Origin: Spirosoma sp. KCTC 42546
GTDB lineage: Bacteria > Bacteroidota > Bacteroidia > Cytophagales > Spirosomataceae
Direction: 5' to 3'
Assembly (NCBI RefSeq): GCF_006965485.1
Contig: NZ_CP041360.1
Span: 2,356,001 to 2,420,000, forward strand
Length of the DNA stretch: 64,000 nucleotides
Shown: positions 16,692-26,696 of the stretch, piece after piece
Numbering within the stretch: the first letter of the stretch is position 1
How the letters are laid out: every line of letters starts with the position of its first letter
The notes under the pieces: generated by a model
The model's input: only the letters and a program-made list of their open reading frames with translations
The model's database searches: none
What the model was told of the DNA's origin: nothing
Translations under genes and position numbers: made by a program

Positions 16692-17393
16692 CTACAAAAG
16701 TAGAAACACTGTTGGTTTTTTACGTAAATCGGGGACCTGCGATTTCCATTCCCGGATAGTTAGTGTACGAATGAAGGCATCAGGTGCAGTGAGGTTGCTG
16801 GCTACGCACAAGCGTGTGTTTGGCTGACAATTGGCCAGTACATCCGCAAATAGTGCATCATTTCGGTAAGGGGTTTCCATGAAAATCTGGGTCTGTTGCC
16901 GCAGTTGCGCTTCTTTTTCAAGGTGCCGTACCGTACGAGCGCGGTCTTGCCGGTCAATGGGGAGGTATCCATGAAACACAAACGACTGCCCGCTCATGCC
17001 TGATCCCATTAGAGCAAGTAAAATAGACGATGGACCCACAAGTGGCTCTACTCGCCAACCCAACGCGTGTGCCATACCAACAACTACAGCCCCGGGATCG
17101 GCTACGCCTGGGCAACCCGCTTCCGACAATACACCTGCATTCCGTCTGCGTTCCGTTAACTCCTGAATCTGTCGGCGAGTGTCGGCAGGGGGAGTGTCTT
17201 TATCGAGGTCAAAAAACGTGGTTTCGTCAATAATACGTTCCGTTTTCAACCCGCTAATGAATCGTCGGGCCGTGCGGACGTTTTCGACAAAATACACGTC
17301 GGTTTTTTCAATGATCCCTTGTATATGAGCAGGCAACACCTGACCAGCGGTATCGTCGGCAAGTAAAGTAGGGATTAGGTAGAGGGTTGGCAT
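16692..17393 (-). CDS. RsmI-family SAM-dependent methyltransferase
   Basis: 233 residues from the ATG at 17393; a TTG at 17411 gives six extra residues inside a palindrome and is less likely. The tetrapyrrole-methylase fold signs are clear: TLYLIPTLLADD, then SEAGCPGVADPGAVVV and the SAM-site VGPSSILLALMGSGMSGQSF. RsmI itself methylates the 2'-O of C1402 in 16S rRNA. This copy is a divergent form lacking the GNLGD motif at its N-terminus, so the target may differ. Confidence 0.85.
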   Translation of the reverse strand: MPTLYLIPTLLADDTAGQVLPAHIQGIIEKTDVYFVENVRTARRFISGLKTERIIDETTFFDLDKDTPPADTRRQIQELTERRRNAGVLSEAGCPGVADPGAVVVGMAHALGWRVEPLVGPSSILLALMGSGMSGQSFVFHGYLPIDRQDRARTVRHLEKEAQLRQQTQIFMETPYRNDALFADVLANCQPNTRLCVASNLTAPDAFIRTLTIREWKSQVPDLRKKPTVFLLL

Positions 17394-17399
17394 AATATG

Positions 17400-17491
17400 T
17401 TTTAAACGCAAAGGGCGCTAAGGTAAGCGCAAGGTACGCAAGGAAAAGCTTAGCGCTCTTTGCGCTTACTTAGCGCCCTTTGCGTTTAAAA
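17400..17491. repeat. Intergenic palindrome IPE-11
   Basis: The outer 23 bp pair perfectly (17400-17422 with 17469-17491), and the inner part continues imperfectly. The arm is made of ACGCAAAGGGCGCTAAG units. The right arm encodes the last residues (NAKGAK) of the neighbouring hydrolase, and its stop directly precedes it. Confidence 0.95.
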
Positions 17492-18248
17492 AAGCCATTA
17501 ATGTCTCCACAAACTCAACTGGTTTTTCGGCTTGTACCCAGTGGCCTGCACCCTGAATGGTTTCGATTTGGGAATTTGGGAAAATACGTTTGATGGCCGG
17601 AATATCTTCATCTACAATATAAGGCGACTCGCTCCCCCGGATAAATAAGGTTGGATCCGTCACAACACTTGGGTTGGTCAGTTCCTCACCAATTCCATGC
17701 AGTTCGCGTTCGATGACGGGTATGTTAATACGCCAGTCAAATCCCCCCTGCTCGTTACGGTACAGGTTTTTAAGCAAAAACTGCCGTACTGGTACTATTG
17801 GCTCATATTGCTGTAAAATGGCATCTGCATCAGTGCGCCCTTTGATACCAGCTAAATCAATGGCTTTTAAACCGCGTAAAATTTCGGCATGGTGAATTGG
17901 GTAAAACTTAGGGGCAATATCGACCACAACGAGTCTTGCAAATGTGCCAGGATAGAGCATGGCATACTGCATTACCGTTTTTCCCCCCATCGAATGGCCA
18001 ACCAGGTTAGGTGTACCCAGGTTTTGATCAATGAGAAACTCGCGCAGATCAGCTGCCATAGCCTGGTAATCCTGATCATTGGCACGGGGCGACTGACCAT
18101 GATTACGCTGATCGAGGAGAAACACCCGGTAGCCTTGTGCGGCAATAGTTTTGCTGATGGTTAACCAGTTGTCGGAAGAACCAAACAGGCCGTGCAGAAT
18201 AACGATGGCCGGACCGGTCTCGCCGGTTTGACGGAAGAATAATTTCAT
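17466..18248 (-). CDS. Alpha/beta hydrolase (YbfF-like esterase)
   Basis: 260 residues. The oxyanion-hole motif is ILHGLFGSSDNW near residue 19, the nucleophile elbow is GHSMGGKT near residue 87, and the catalytic His is in GAGHWVQAEKP. The acid is probably in the RGSESPYI region. The order and spacing match the YbfF/MhpC esterases; the substrate cannot be told. The C-terminal residues NAKGAK come from the palindrome arm. It lies between selD and the RsmI-like gene on the same strand. Confidence 0.9.
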   Translation of the reverse strand: MKLFFRQTGETGPAIVILHGLFGSSDNWLTISKTIAAQGYRVFLLDQRNHGQSPRANDQDYQAMAADLREFLIDQNLGTPNLVGHSMGGKTVMQYAMLYPGTFARLVVVDIAPKFYPIHHAEILRGLKAIDLAGIKGRTDADAILQQYEPIVPVRQFLLKNLYRNEQGGFDWRINIPVIERELHGIGEELTNPSVVTDPTLFIRGSESPYIVDEDIPAIKRIFPNSQIETIQGAGHWVQAEKPVEFVETLMAFLNAKGAK

Positions 18249-18250
18249 AG

Positions 18251-18339
18251 AATGGAGGAGGGGAGAAAGGGAGGAGGGGGACGAAAGGGTAGGGGCTACT
18301 TTCCTTTAGTCCCTTTCTTCTCCTTGCTTCCTTTTCTCC
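18251..18339. repeat. Imperfect purine/pyrimidine palindrome IPE-12 (selD / hydrolase)
   Basis: Left half GGAGGAGGGGAGAAAGGGAG-like, right half CCCTTTCTTCTCCTTGCTTC-like. Pairing is approximate, but the purine-rich 5' and pyrimidine-rich 3' layout is the same as in other elements. Confidence 0.6.
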
Positions 18340-18341
18340 GA

Positions 18342-19394
18342 TTAATTTACATACACCACTTTTTCCCGCTGTTCGACTAATGCACCGAACGATTGTAGGA
18401 TAAACCCGTTTTCGGAGGCTACTCGTTCAAATTCTTCGGCGCTGTTGGGCTCAACGGCAATGAGCAGACCACCGGATGTTTGTGGATCAGCCAGAATATA
18501 GCGTTGCGTTTCGGTTAGTTCACTGATTTTATGCCCATAACTGTCCCAGTTGCGGACGGTACCGCCCGGAAAGCTTTTCTGGGCCAAATACTCCTCAATC
18601 ATGGGCAGTTTAGGTACAGCATCGAACTCAATAACCGCGCTTAAACCCGATCCTTCGGCCATTTCTGTCAGGTGCCCTAGCAGACCAAACCCTGTTACGT
18701 CGGTTAATGCCTTCACGTAAGGCAGTTTGCCTAAAACGGCTCCAAAACGATTCAGTTGCGCCATTTGACTAGGCGCTGTGTTGGCATGTTCGGGTTTTAA
18801 AATCCCTTTCTTCTGAGCCGTTGTCAGAATTCCGACGCCAAGTGGTTTGGTCAGGTATAACTGGCAACCTTCAGTAGCTGTATTGTTTTGCTTGAGGTGG
18901 TCGATTCGAACTTTACCCGTTACGGCCAGCCCGAAAATTGGTTCGGGGGAGTCGATGCTATGGCCACCCGCCAGGGGTATACCTGCTTCGAGACAAATGG
19001 CCCGAGAGCCCTCGAGGACAAGACCCGCAACTTCGGGAGGGAGTTTATCCAGTGGCCAGCCCAAAATAGCAATCGCCATGATTGGTTCGCCCCCCATTGC
19101 GTAGATATCACTGATGGCATTTGCCGATGCAATCCGACCAAAGTCGAATGCATCATCGACAATTGGCATAAAAAAGTCGGTCGTACTAATAATCGCTTCG
19201 CCATTGCCCAGATCGAGTACGGCAGCATCGTCACGGGAATCGTTTCCGACCAGCAGGTTTTTGTAGAAAGGCTGAACAGACGTTTGATTGGAATGCAGAA
19301 TCTGATCCAGGATTTTGGGCGAAATCTTGCAGCCGCAGCCCGCACCGTGGCTATATTGGGTGAGCTTGAAAGCTTGTGTGTCGGTTACTTGCAT
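18342..19394 (-). CDS. selD: Selenide, water dikinase
   Basis: 350 residues, closely following the E. coli SelD pattern. It makes selenophosphate from selenide and ATP. The catalytic loop [13 protein letters not shown] has C20 (equal to E. coli C17) and K23. Further sites are [39 protein letters not shown] and DPQTSGGLL. The catalytic residue is Cys, not Sec, so no recoding is needed. No selA, selB or mnmH gene is adjacent, so the selenium product (tRNA selenouridine or selenocysteine) is unknown. Confidence 0.96.
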   Translation of the reverse strand: MQVTDTQAFKLTQYSHGAGCGCKISPKILDQILHSNQTSVQPFYKNLLVGNDSRDDAAVLDLGNGEAIISTTDFFMPIVDDAFDFGRIASANAISDIYAMGGEPIMAIAILGWPLDKLPPEVAGLVLEGSRAICLEAGIPLAGGHSIDSPEPIFGLAVTGKVRIDHLKQNNTATEGCQLYLTKPLGVGILTTAQKKGILKPEHANTAPSQMAQLNRFGAVLGKLPYVKALTDVTGFGLLGHLTEMAEGSGLSAVIEFDAVPKLPMIEEYLAQKSFPGGTVRNWDSYGHKISELTETQRYILADPQTSGGLLIAVEPNSAEEFERVASENGFILQSFGALVEQREKVVYVN

Positions 19395-19719
19395 AAGAGG
19401 ACAAAACTAAGATGTAAATGGCGTTGGGTAGCCAAAGCAGGTGGATATAATTACACATTTATTTACTGAATGACGATGTGTATAGGCGGAGCTATCTAAA
19501 TGGTTCTCTGAGCTTAACAATATGGTAATGCCTAATATAGAACGTAAGCATTTTAAAATGATATTATTTGTAGAATTTTGTCTATTGTTTTCGGTATGGT
19601 GGTACTTTTTAAAGATGCCTTGCTTTTTTGCCTTAAAAAAAATAGCATATTTGTCATTAAATTGAGAAAACGTCTGATGGACGAACGTCTCATTACTTAC
19701 TAACAAAACAAACACTTCT
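19395..19719. other. Intergenic stretch, 325 bases, divergent promoter region
   Basis: It lies between the starts of selD and the Oar-like receptor gene. It is AT-rich in the right half. A small hairpin CGTCTGATGGACG lies about 50 bases before the receptor ATG. No confident promoter box or gene was seen. Confidence 0.5.
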
Positions 19720-22700
19720 ATGTCTAAAAAATTACTGCAATTTCGAGTGGCTTTCGTGCTAATCGGCAGTATGCTATTGGCGGTGCTCAGCGGGAGCATA
19801 GCGATGGCACAGGTAACCACAGCCGTCATTGATGGCCAGGTGACCGACGATAAAGGCGGGGTTCTGCCTGGCGCCACTATTGTCGCTATTCACCTGCCAT
19901 CGGGTAGCCGCTATGGTACAACTACTAATGCATCTGGCCGTTACACGATTCCTGGCGTCCGTGTAGGTGGTCCTTTCAAAGTAACCGCTACGTTTGTTGG
20001 CTTTAAGGATCAGGTTGTAGACGGTGTCTTTACAAACCTGGGTACTTCGGCCGACGTAAGTTTTAAAATGGCTGATAACAGCACAGCCTTATCGGAAGTA
20101 GTTGTAACGAGCAATCGGAATGGTATTATTAGCTCGAATCGCACGGGTGCTGCTACCTCCTACGGTCGGGAAACGATCAATACAGTTCCAACGATTGGTC
20201 GTACATTGACTGACATTACCAAATACAATGCGTATGGTAATGGTCAATCATTTGGCGGTCAGGACCCTCGTTTCAATAACATCACGATTGATGGTGCAGT
20301 GTTTAACAACGGCTTCGGCCTGGGTTCGTCTGCTATCGCGGGTGGACGTACGGGTACAACGGCTGTTTCTTTAGATGCGTTAGACGAAATTCAGCTTAAC
20401 GTTGCCCCATATGACGTTCGCCAGACTGGTTTTTCAGGTGCTGGTATCAACGCTGTAACCCGTTCTGGTACGAACGATTTTTCGGGATCGGTATATTATC
20501 TGTTCCAGAATAACAGCTTAGCTGGTAAAAAAGCTGATGGCCGGGATCTAGCCCCAGTAACTATTGATAAGAAAACATCTGGCTTCCGGTTAGGTGGACC
20601 AATCATTCCAAACAAGTTGTTCTTCTTTGTGAATGTAGAACAATTCAAGAGCAGCGTACCCGCTCTGGATTGGGTAGCTAGCCGACCAGGATCAACTGCC
20701 GGTAACGTATCGCGCGTAACAGCCGAAGATTTGGAAGATCTGAGCGCGTTCATGAAAACGAATTTCAATCGTGATCTAGGCGCTATCGATAACTTCAACA
20801 ACCAGGTAAAAAGCACAAAAGGTTTAATTCGCCTGGATTGGAACATTAACGACAACAATAAACTGTCGGTGCGTTATTCTCACCATGATTCTAAGTCAGA
20901 TCAGGCCATTAGCAACAGTAGCAGTAGCGGCACGGCTGGTAATGGTAACCGTACCGGTTATGCTTCTTCGGGTTATGCTGGTAACCTGGCGCTTTCTCCA
21001 CAGAATACGGGCTATCAAATTGCTGATAACACCCGGTCTATTGCTGCTGAATTGAACTCTACATTTGGTGGTAAGTTTGCCAACAAACTGGTTGCTACTT
21101 ATAACAAGCAGATTGAAGACCGGACGTATTTGACGGGCGTATTTCCAACCGTTGATATTCTGAAAGACGGAACTACCTATACTTCCATTGGTTTTGATCC
21201 GTTTACCCCGAATAACAAGTTGAATTACTCTACGCTGAACATTACTGATAACTTCAGCTATTTCGCTGGTAAGCACACGCTTACATTGGGCTTGTCCTAC
21301 GAGAAATATACATCGAACAACGTATTCTTCCCAGCTTCGAACGGTGTATATGTGTATAACTCGATTGCCGATTTCAAAACGGCGGCCCTGGCTTCTATTA
21401 ATAATCCAACGGCTACGACGTCACCAGTACCAGTACGGCAATATAACCTCCGTTACTCATTGGTACAAGGTGGTGGAGAGCCATTGCAAACTTTACACAG
21501 AAGTACCTACAGCGCTTATGTGCAGGATGAGTTTCAGATTAACCCAACCTTCAAACTGACGGCTGGTGTTCGGGCTGATATTTTCGCTTACGATAACTCA
21601 ACGGCTGCTGCATTCAACAACCCAAAAGTAGCTGGCCTGACTTATAAAGACGAAAATGGTGCTAATTATTACCTCAATACGGGTGTTTTTCCAAAAGCTC
21701 GTCTATTGATATCTCCTCGTGTTGGTTTTAACTGGGATGTAAAAGGGGATAAAAAGACGCAAATTCGTGGAGGAAGTGGCTTATTTGTTTCGCGTATTCC
21801 CGAAGTATTGGTGTCGAATCAGTTGGGTAATAATGGAGTAAATACAGGCGTATTGACTAGACTAAATAGTACGACTATTGCCTCCGCTACTGATGTTCCC
21901 TTCGCTACTGATCCCAGCAAATTGCCTGCCGGTGTCTTGCCCGCGATCAATACTGATGTTACGAGTCTGAGCGGCTATGCTGTTAACGCAACAGATCCGA
22001 ATCTGAAATATCCTGTGGTTTGGAAAACGAATATTGCTATTGACCAACGTCTGCCCTGGGGCTTGATTGGAACATTGGAAGTAATTTATAACAAGACAAT
22101 CCAGGCTCTTCGGTATATTGATGCTAACTTACAATCGCCAACCAGCCAGCTTAGTGGTCCTGACACACGTGGTCGGTATCCTGCACTGGGCGTAACCGGT
22201 ACAGCAGCGATCAACACAGCTCGTTATATCAACTACCCTACTAACACCAACGCGTTTGTGCTTAAAAACACAAAAGAAGGTAGTTCCTATACGTTCACGG
22301 CTAAACTTGAGAAACCAACAAGCCGAGGTTTTGGTGGTATGTTAGCCTATACATACGGTCTGTCGCGCGATTTGATGTCGGTTGGTAGTACTGTCGTTGG
22401 TAACACACCTACTGTGGCTGGTCAGAACTTCCTAACTACTTCGTTTGGTGATAATGACCTACGTCATCGGATTATCGGTTACCTGAACTATCGACTGAAC
22501 TACGGTGGTAAGTTTGGTGGTTCGACTACCTTTACGTTGGGCATGCAATCGACTAGTGGTTATAAAGGATCGTACATCTATGGTAGTGACCTGAATGGTG
22601 ACGGTCAAACAAACGACCTGATTTACGTTCCTAAAACAGCTTCTGAGTTGACATTCGCTCCACTAACAGTTGGTTCTGGAGCTTCTGCTGTAACGTATTC

Positions 22701-23124
22701 GGCTGAACAACAACAAGCAGCTTTCGATGCCTATATTGAGGGTAATGATTACCTTAAAACGCGTCGTGGTCAGTATGCTGAACGTAATGGTGGTTATGCT
22801 CCCTGGTTGACCCGCTTCGACTTCACTGTACTTCAAGAGTTCTACGTAGCAGTTGGATCGAAAGGAACAAAGCACACGATTCAATTCCGTGCCGATATTC
22901 TTAATGTTGGTAACTTGCTGAACAACAAATGGGGTGTAGGTTGGGTTTCGACAACGGCTAACCCATTGGCAATCGCTAGTGTTAGTGCAGCAGGTTTACC
23001 TACCTACCGGCTTGCTACGCAGAATTTGAACGGTCAAATAATTCTGCTGAAAGATTCGTGGGTTAAAAGCATCACGATCGATAACGTTTGGCAGGCTCAG
23101 CTTGGCGTTCGTTACTCGTTCTAA
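19720..23124 (+). CDS. Oar-like TonB-dependent outer membrane receptor
   Basis: 1134 residues. A signal peptide (residues 1-30, ending SIAMAQ) is followed by a carboxypeptidase-like regulatory domain (about 35-110, [20 protein letters not shown]), a short linker with SEVVVTSN, a plug near 140-260 and a large barrel ending in ..GVRYSF. The layout matches the Oar-type group rather than SusC: no SusD partner follows, and the plug reads [15 protein letters not shown]. Such proteins take up large substrates or export-related ligands using TonB energy. A strong terminator follows at once. Confidence 0.93.
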   Translation: MSKKLLQFRVAFVLIGSMLLAVLSGSIAMAQVTTAVIDGQVTDDKGGVLPGATIVAIHLPSGSRYGTTTNASGRYTIPGVRVGGPFKVTATFVGFKDQVVDGVFTNLGTSADVSFKMADNSTALSEVVVTSNRNGIISSNRTGAATSYGRETINTVPTIGRTLTDITKYNAYGNGQSFGGQDPRFNNITIDGAVFNNGFGLGSSAIAGGRTGTTAVSLDALDEIQLNVAPYDVRQTGFSGAGINAVTRSGTNDFSGSVYYLFQNNSLAGKKADGRDLAPVTIDKKTSGFRLGGPIIPNKLFFFVNVEQFKSSVPALDWVASRPGSTAGNVSRVTAEDLEDLSAFMKTNFNRDLGAIDNFNNQVKSTKGLIRLDWNINDNNKLSVRYSHHDSKSDQAISNSSSSGTAGNGNRTGYASSGYAGNLALSPQNTGYQIADNTRSIAAELNSTFGGKFANKLVATYNKQIEDRTYLTGVFPTVDILKDGTTYTSIGFDPFTPNNKLNYSTLNITDNFSYFAGKHTLTLGLSYEKYTSNNVFFPASNGVYVYNSIADFKTAALASINNPTATTSPVPVRQYNLRYSLVQGGGEPLQTLHRSTYSAYVQDEFQINPTFKLTAGVRADIFAYDNSTAAAFNNPKVAGLTYKDENGANYYLNTGVFPKARLLISPRVGFNWDVKGDKKTQIRGGSGLFVSRIPEVLVSNQLGNNGVNTGVLTRLNSTTIASATDVPFATDPSKLPAGVLPAINTDVTSLSGYAVNATDPNLKYPVVWKTNIAIDQRLPWGLIGTLEVIYNKTIQALRYIDANLQSPTSQLSGPDTRGRYPALGVTGTAAINTARYINYPTNTNAFVLKNTKEGSSYTFTAKLEKPTSRGFGGMLAYTYGLSRDLMSVGSTVVGNTPTVAGQNFLTTSFGDNDLRHRIIGYLNYRLNYGGKFGGSTTFTLGMQSTSGYKGSYIYGSDLNGDGQTNDLIYVPKTASELTFAPLTVGSGASAVTYSAEQQQAAFDAYIEGNDYLKTRRGQYAERNGGYAPWLTRFDFTVLQEFYVAVGSKGTKHTIQFRADILNVGNLLNNKWGVGWVSTTANPLAIASVSAAGLPTYRLATQNLNGQIILLKDSWVKSITIDNVWQAQLGVRYSF

Positions 23125-23143
23125 TCCCATTAGTAATCGAATG

Positions 23144-23181
23144 AAAAATCCCCCGCACAGCGATTGTGACGGGGGATTTTT
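23144..23181 (+). terminator. Intrinsic terminator of the Oar-like receptor gene
   Basis: AAAAATCCCCCG pairs with CGGGGGATTTTT around a 14-base loop, ending in a T-run. The flanking A-run lets it work on both strands. Confidence 0.92.
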
Positions 23182-23200
23182 GCTTATTTAGATTTACGCT

Positions 23201-24079
23201 ATGAAAATAACTATTTTCTTTTTACTGGTTTGCTCAATGGCAACTGAAGTGATGGCGCAAGAGCAAAACCGCTTTCATGACAATAAGATGATTGATGCCT
23301 TCTTCCAGTATAAACCAGACCGGAAGCGACCACTTATTCTGGCCCATCGGGGAGGGCCGGGGGCGTCGGATACCGAAAATTCGATTATCACATTCGACAA
23401 AACAACAAAGGTTCTTCCTGATGCTATCATTGAAATGGATGTGCGTATGACGCGAGACAGCGGCTTTGTGTTGTTGCACGATGCAACCTTAGATCGGGAG
23501 TCTGACGCCAAAGGCCCGGTAGCCGAACAGACAATGGCCGATCTGAGAAAAATTAAGCTCAAAACGCTCGCTGGTGAACTGACGAATCAGTCGATGCCCA
23601 CCTTTACGGACATCCTGAGCTGGAATAAAAATCGCTATATGTTAGCGCTGGATGTGAAGCCCGGAACAGATCCGCTTCGTGTAATGAAGGAGGTACAGAA
23701 GTACAAGGCTGAGTACTCTGTTTTTGTCATTTGTTATTCGATGGCCGATGCGCAGCGTGTACGTGACCAATATCCGGTGCTTTGGCTGGCAGTTGGGATA
23801 AACAGTATAGCTGACCTTGAGCGACTGGAAGGCAGTAAACTGGCATCATCAGGAAGACTGATCGCGTTAACACCACAGAAGCTTCAGCCAACTACTTACT
23901 ATGAACGGTTGCACAAACTCGGAATTCCCTGCTCGATTGGTACATATGGTCCTAACCAATTAGATGAAAAGACAATAGCAGAGGCTACGACTGGCTATCG
24001 GGACTTATTCCGGCAGGGTGGCGATATACTAACGACTGATCGCCCAGTTGATGTTTCCGTTTTGTTTTTAACTAAGTAA
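23201..24079 (+). CDS. Secreted glycerophosphodiester phosphodiesterase
   Basis: 292 residues. Signal peptide to about residue 20 (MATEVMAQ). The GDPD active site is present: AHRGG with the catalytic His near 48, TENS, EMDVRMTRD with the metal-binding E-x-D, and LLHD with the second catalytic His. The late LALDVKPG supplies a further metal ligand. It hydrolyses glycerophosphodiesters to glycerol-3-phosphate and an alcohol, outside the cytoplasm. It follows the receptor's terminator, so it probably has its own promoter, and it fits the phosphate-scavenging theme with PafA. Confidence 0.93.
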   Translation: MKITIFFLLVCSMATEVMAQEQNRFHDNKMIDAFFQYKPDRKRPLILAHRGGPGASDTENSIITFDKTTKVLPDAIIEMDVRMTRDSGFVLLHDATLDRESDAKGPVAEQTMADLRKIKLKTLAGELTNQSMPTFTDILSWNKNRYMLALDVKPGTDPLRVMKEVQKYKAEYSVFVICYSMADAQRVRDQYPVLWLAVGINSIADLERLEGSKLASSGRLIALTPQKLQPTTYYERLHKLGIPCSIGTYGPNQLDEKTIAEATTGYRDLFRQGGDILTTDRPVDVSVLFLTK

Positions 24080-24090
24080 TCTTGTGAAAA

Positions 24091-24162
24091 TTTAAACACA
24101 GAGACACAGAGCACAGAGATAAAAAACATTTGCATTTAAAATTCTGTGTCTCTGTGTTTAAA
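24091..24162. repeat. Intergenic palindrome IPE-13
   Basis: A perfect 20-bp outer stem (24091-24110 with 24143-24162) with arms of CACAGAGACACAGAG type, between two plus-strand genes. The following frame stays open through the right arm. Confidence 0.92.
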
Positions 24163-24171
24163 CCACTTTGT

Positions 24172-25431
24172 ATGCAAGTCTCTCAGCTGTTAGCTTTCAC
24201 TGTACTGTTCTTGTCGGCGACTAATACGTTCGCGCAACAGGTAGGGGAACCGCTGCCCGTTTGGCAGACGGGACAACTTGATATTCATCATATCAATACG
24301 GGGCAAGGGAATGCCACCTTTCTTGTGTTTCCTGATGGAGCAAGCTTATTAGTTGATGCGGGCGCTATTAGCCCGCTTGACTGGCGAACGAACAAGCCTC
24401 GAAACATTCCGATAAAGCCTACAAATGAGCGTCAGGCGGGCGAATGGATCGCTCGTTACATACGTACAGCCTTACGCTTTAAAGCCAACCCAGCGATTGA
24501 TTACGCCATCATCACGCATTTTCATGACGATCATATGGGGTCACCGATAAACGCTGCCAGGCGGGCCACAGGTGGATATGCGCTAACGGGTATCACAGAA
24601 GTGGCTGAATACATTCCCATTCGTAAGATTCTGGATCGGGGCTGGCCTGATTACGCCTACCCACGATCTCTGGCCAATGATTCGATGGTCACTAATTACC
24701 GCCGATTCCTGAATTGGCAGATTCAGCATAAAGGGGTAGTTGTAGAACCGTTTCAGGCAGGGCGCAACAACCAGATTATGGTAGTCGGGCAATCTAAGTT
24801 AGGCCAAGAATATCCGGTTGAAATTAGAAACTTAGCCGTTAATGGAAGAATTTGGACGGGTACTGGTAACGAAACCCGGTCGCTCTTTCCCGACTTAACG
24901 CCGTTGAAACCTACAGAGTATCCAAACGAAAATATGTGCAGCATTGCATTTCAAATTCGTTATGGCGATTTTGATTATTTTTCGGGAGCTGATATCCAGG
25001 GTGTCCTTCAGTTCGGTACGCCTGCCTGGCATGATATAGAAACACCTCTGGCTAAAGTGGTGGGATCTGTAGACGTTCAATTACTTGATCACCATGGCTA
25101 TGCTGATTCTGAAAATGGTGCTTTGTTGGCAAGCTTACGCCCTCGTGTGTTGGTAATACCGTCCTGGGCGTCTTCACATCCAGGCCGCGATGTACTCGAA
25201 CGTATCTTCTCCGAACAGATATACTCTGGAGAGCGTGATGTATTCGCTACTAATTTACTAGACGAAGCCAAAACCGCTATTGGCGATCTCGTTCATCGAC
25301 TAAAAAGTGAGTCCGGCCATATTGTCATACGCGTTGAGCCCGGTGGCAAATTCTATCGGGTGTTAGTTTTAGATGATACAAACGAGTCGTTTACTATAAA
25401 AGCAATCTGCGGACCTTATCCGTCGCGGTAA
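24172..25431 (+). CDS. Secreted ComEC-like metallo-beta-lactamase-fold hydrolase
   Basis: 419 residues from the ATG at 24172, which opens a clear signal peptide ending in TNTFAQ. The ATG at 24130 lies inside the palindrome and is rejected. The hydrolase core reads LDIHHINTGQGNATFLVFPD, then DYAIITHFHDDHMGS (the H-x-H-x-D-H site) and FDYFSGADI, then LLDHHGYADS. This matches the ComEC C-terminal MBL domain, here without the membrane channel. Stand-alone secreted forms may act on extracellular nucleic acid or phosphoesters (inference). Its stop lies 8 bases from the convergent patatin stop. Confidence 0.87.
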   Translation: MQVSQLLAFTVLFLSATNTFAQQVGEPLPVWQTGQLDIHHINTGQGNATFLVFPDGASLLVDAGAISPLDWRTNKPRNIPIKPTNERQAGEWIARYIRTALRFKANPAIDYAIITHFHDDHMGSPINAARRATGGYALTGITEVAEYIPIRKILDRGWPDYAYPRSLANDSMVTNYRRFLNWQIQHKGVVVEPFQAGRNNQIMVVGQSKLGQEYPVEIRNLAVNGRIWTGTGNETRSLFPDLTPLKPTEYPNENMCSIAFQIRYGDFDYFSGADIQGVLQFGTPAWHDIETPLAKVVGSVDVQLLDHHGYADSENGALLASLRPRVLVIPSWASSHPGRDVLERIFSEQIYSGERDVFATNLLDEAKTAIGDLVHRLKSESGHIVIRVEPGGKFYRVLVLDDTNESFTIKAICGPYPSR

Positions 25432-25439
25432 CGGGATGG

Positions 25440-26435
25440 TCAGGGCAAAACCGTGGGATTGTCCGTTTGCCGATTCCACTTCAACATATCGGTTCCCGCC
25501 TGATATCCCTGAACAATCATCTTTCCGATGTCGTCGGATGTAAATTTCATCAGGTTTAAATAAAGAGGTTCCGTCGGTCGAATAATGGTTAGGTTAAGGC
25601 TGCGACCATGAAGTTTTTCGCGTTCGGAGAAGCGTTCGGCCCAGGCAATGTCGTTGTTTACCAGTTGATTAACGGTAATGTCTTTTACCCGATCCATTAA
25701 GTTCAGTAGATTCCGGTAATTAAACTTCTCGTTGTAGATTTTCTTGGCGTGACAGGCGATACAGGCAATATCGGTAGCCCCATCCTCAATAGCTACACGT
25801 AAAGGAGCTACTTCGCGTAGGCCACCATCTAAGAACGCCCGCCGATGGTCGCCCCCAATTTGCACGGCTGGCATCAGAAAGGGGAGCGAACTACTGGCAA
25901 ACACATAATCTAAAAAATTGGGGTCGTGGACATCGGCATAACACATATCGCCCTGAATAATATCTACCGCGCCAACTTTAAGTGATACAGGCCCGGTTTT
26001 AATCGCTTCCAGATCAATATGACTACGAATTAGATTCTGGATAGGGGAGCTATCCAGTAAACCATCGAAACGACTCGTAATCGTGTTGTATCCCATTCTG
26101 AACCGCGACCGAATGACAGCTACATCATCGGGTTTGGTAATATTCCGAATCCAGAACTCAATCAGGTATTTTCCTACTTTTTCCCAGTCAACCTTACCGT
26201 TTTCTGCATGCTGACGTGCCGCTTCGTTTGCAATAAAGGTGGCATTCAGACTCCCAACGGAAATGCCATATAATTGATCGGGTACAAAGCCGGACTCAAA
26301 GAGTGCCATAACCGCTCCAACCTGAAAGGCGCCTTTCAATGAGCCACCGCCCAGCACAAGAGCACGTACGGGAGATTGGGGGGTAGGTTGAACTGTAGTT
26401 GATTTTGGAAGTGATGGAGTCGGATTATCAATCAT
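25440..26435 (-). CDS. Patatin-like phospholipase
   Basis: 331 residues from the ATG at 26435; a TTG at 26471 would add 12 residues. Patatins are lipid acyl hydrolases with a Ser-Asp dyad. The oxyanion motif GGGSLKGAFQVG, the nucleophile elbow GISVG and the catalytic Asp in FLDGGLREVAPL are intact. No signal peptide, so it acts in the cytoplasm or at the inner membrane. It is convergent with the ComEC-like gene and divergent from the polyprenyl synthase gene. Confidence 0.93.
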   Translation of the reverse strand: MIDNPTPSLPKSTTVQPTPQSPVRALVLGGGSLKGAFQVGAVMALFESGFVPDQLYGISVGSLNATFIANEAARQHAENGKVDWEKVGKYLIEFWIRNITKPDDVAVIRSRFRMGYNTITSRFDGLLDSSPIQNLIRSHIDLEAIKTGPVSLKVGAVDIIQGDMCYADVHDPNFLDYVFASSSLPFLMPAVQIGGDHRRAFLDGGLREVAPLRVAIEDGATDIACIACHAKKIYNEKFNYRNLLNLMDRVKDITVNQLVNNDIAWAERFSEREKLHGRSLNLTIIRPTEPLYLNLMKFTSDDIGKMIVQGYQAGTDMLKWNRQTDNPTVLP

Positions 26436-26600
26436 ATCAGGCAAAAAATAGAGAACGTTAGCAGCACACAATTCGGGTAAGTTGAGACTTTTTAAGTAAT
26501 AAACAAACGAATTGATGTACGGATAGTTATGAAAAGGTTGCCCGGTTTTCTAAACGGCTTTTTCGGCGTCTGCTCTTTACTTGCTATAATTGTCAGAAAA

Positions 26601-26695
26601 TTAGTAAGTAAGTTGATAAGTCAGTAAGTGGCTGACGCGAGAGCAATGCATACATCTGCTACTTACTGACATCAATTTACCGACTTACCAACTAT
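26601..26695. repeat. Intergenic palindrome IPE-14
   Basis: Imperfect arms (about 26601-26640 and 26655-26695). The left arm contains GATAAGTCAGTAAGTGGCTG followed by ACGC, the same 24 bases as in IPE-10. It ends one base before the ATG of the polyprenyl synthase gene, so it forms that gene's leader. Confidence 0.88.
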
Positions 26696-26696
26696 A

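Noticed and set aside
18888..19469. 193-codon open frame antisense to selD
   Set aside because: It mirrors the well-conserved selD coding sequence and shows no family pattern.
24130..24171. Upstream start of the ComEC-like gene
   Set aside because: Lies inside palindrome IPE-13 and would hide the signal peptide that begins at 24172.
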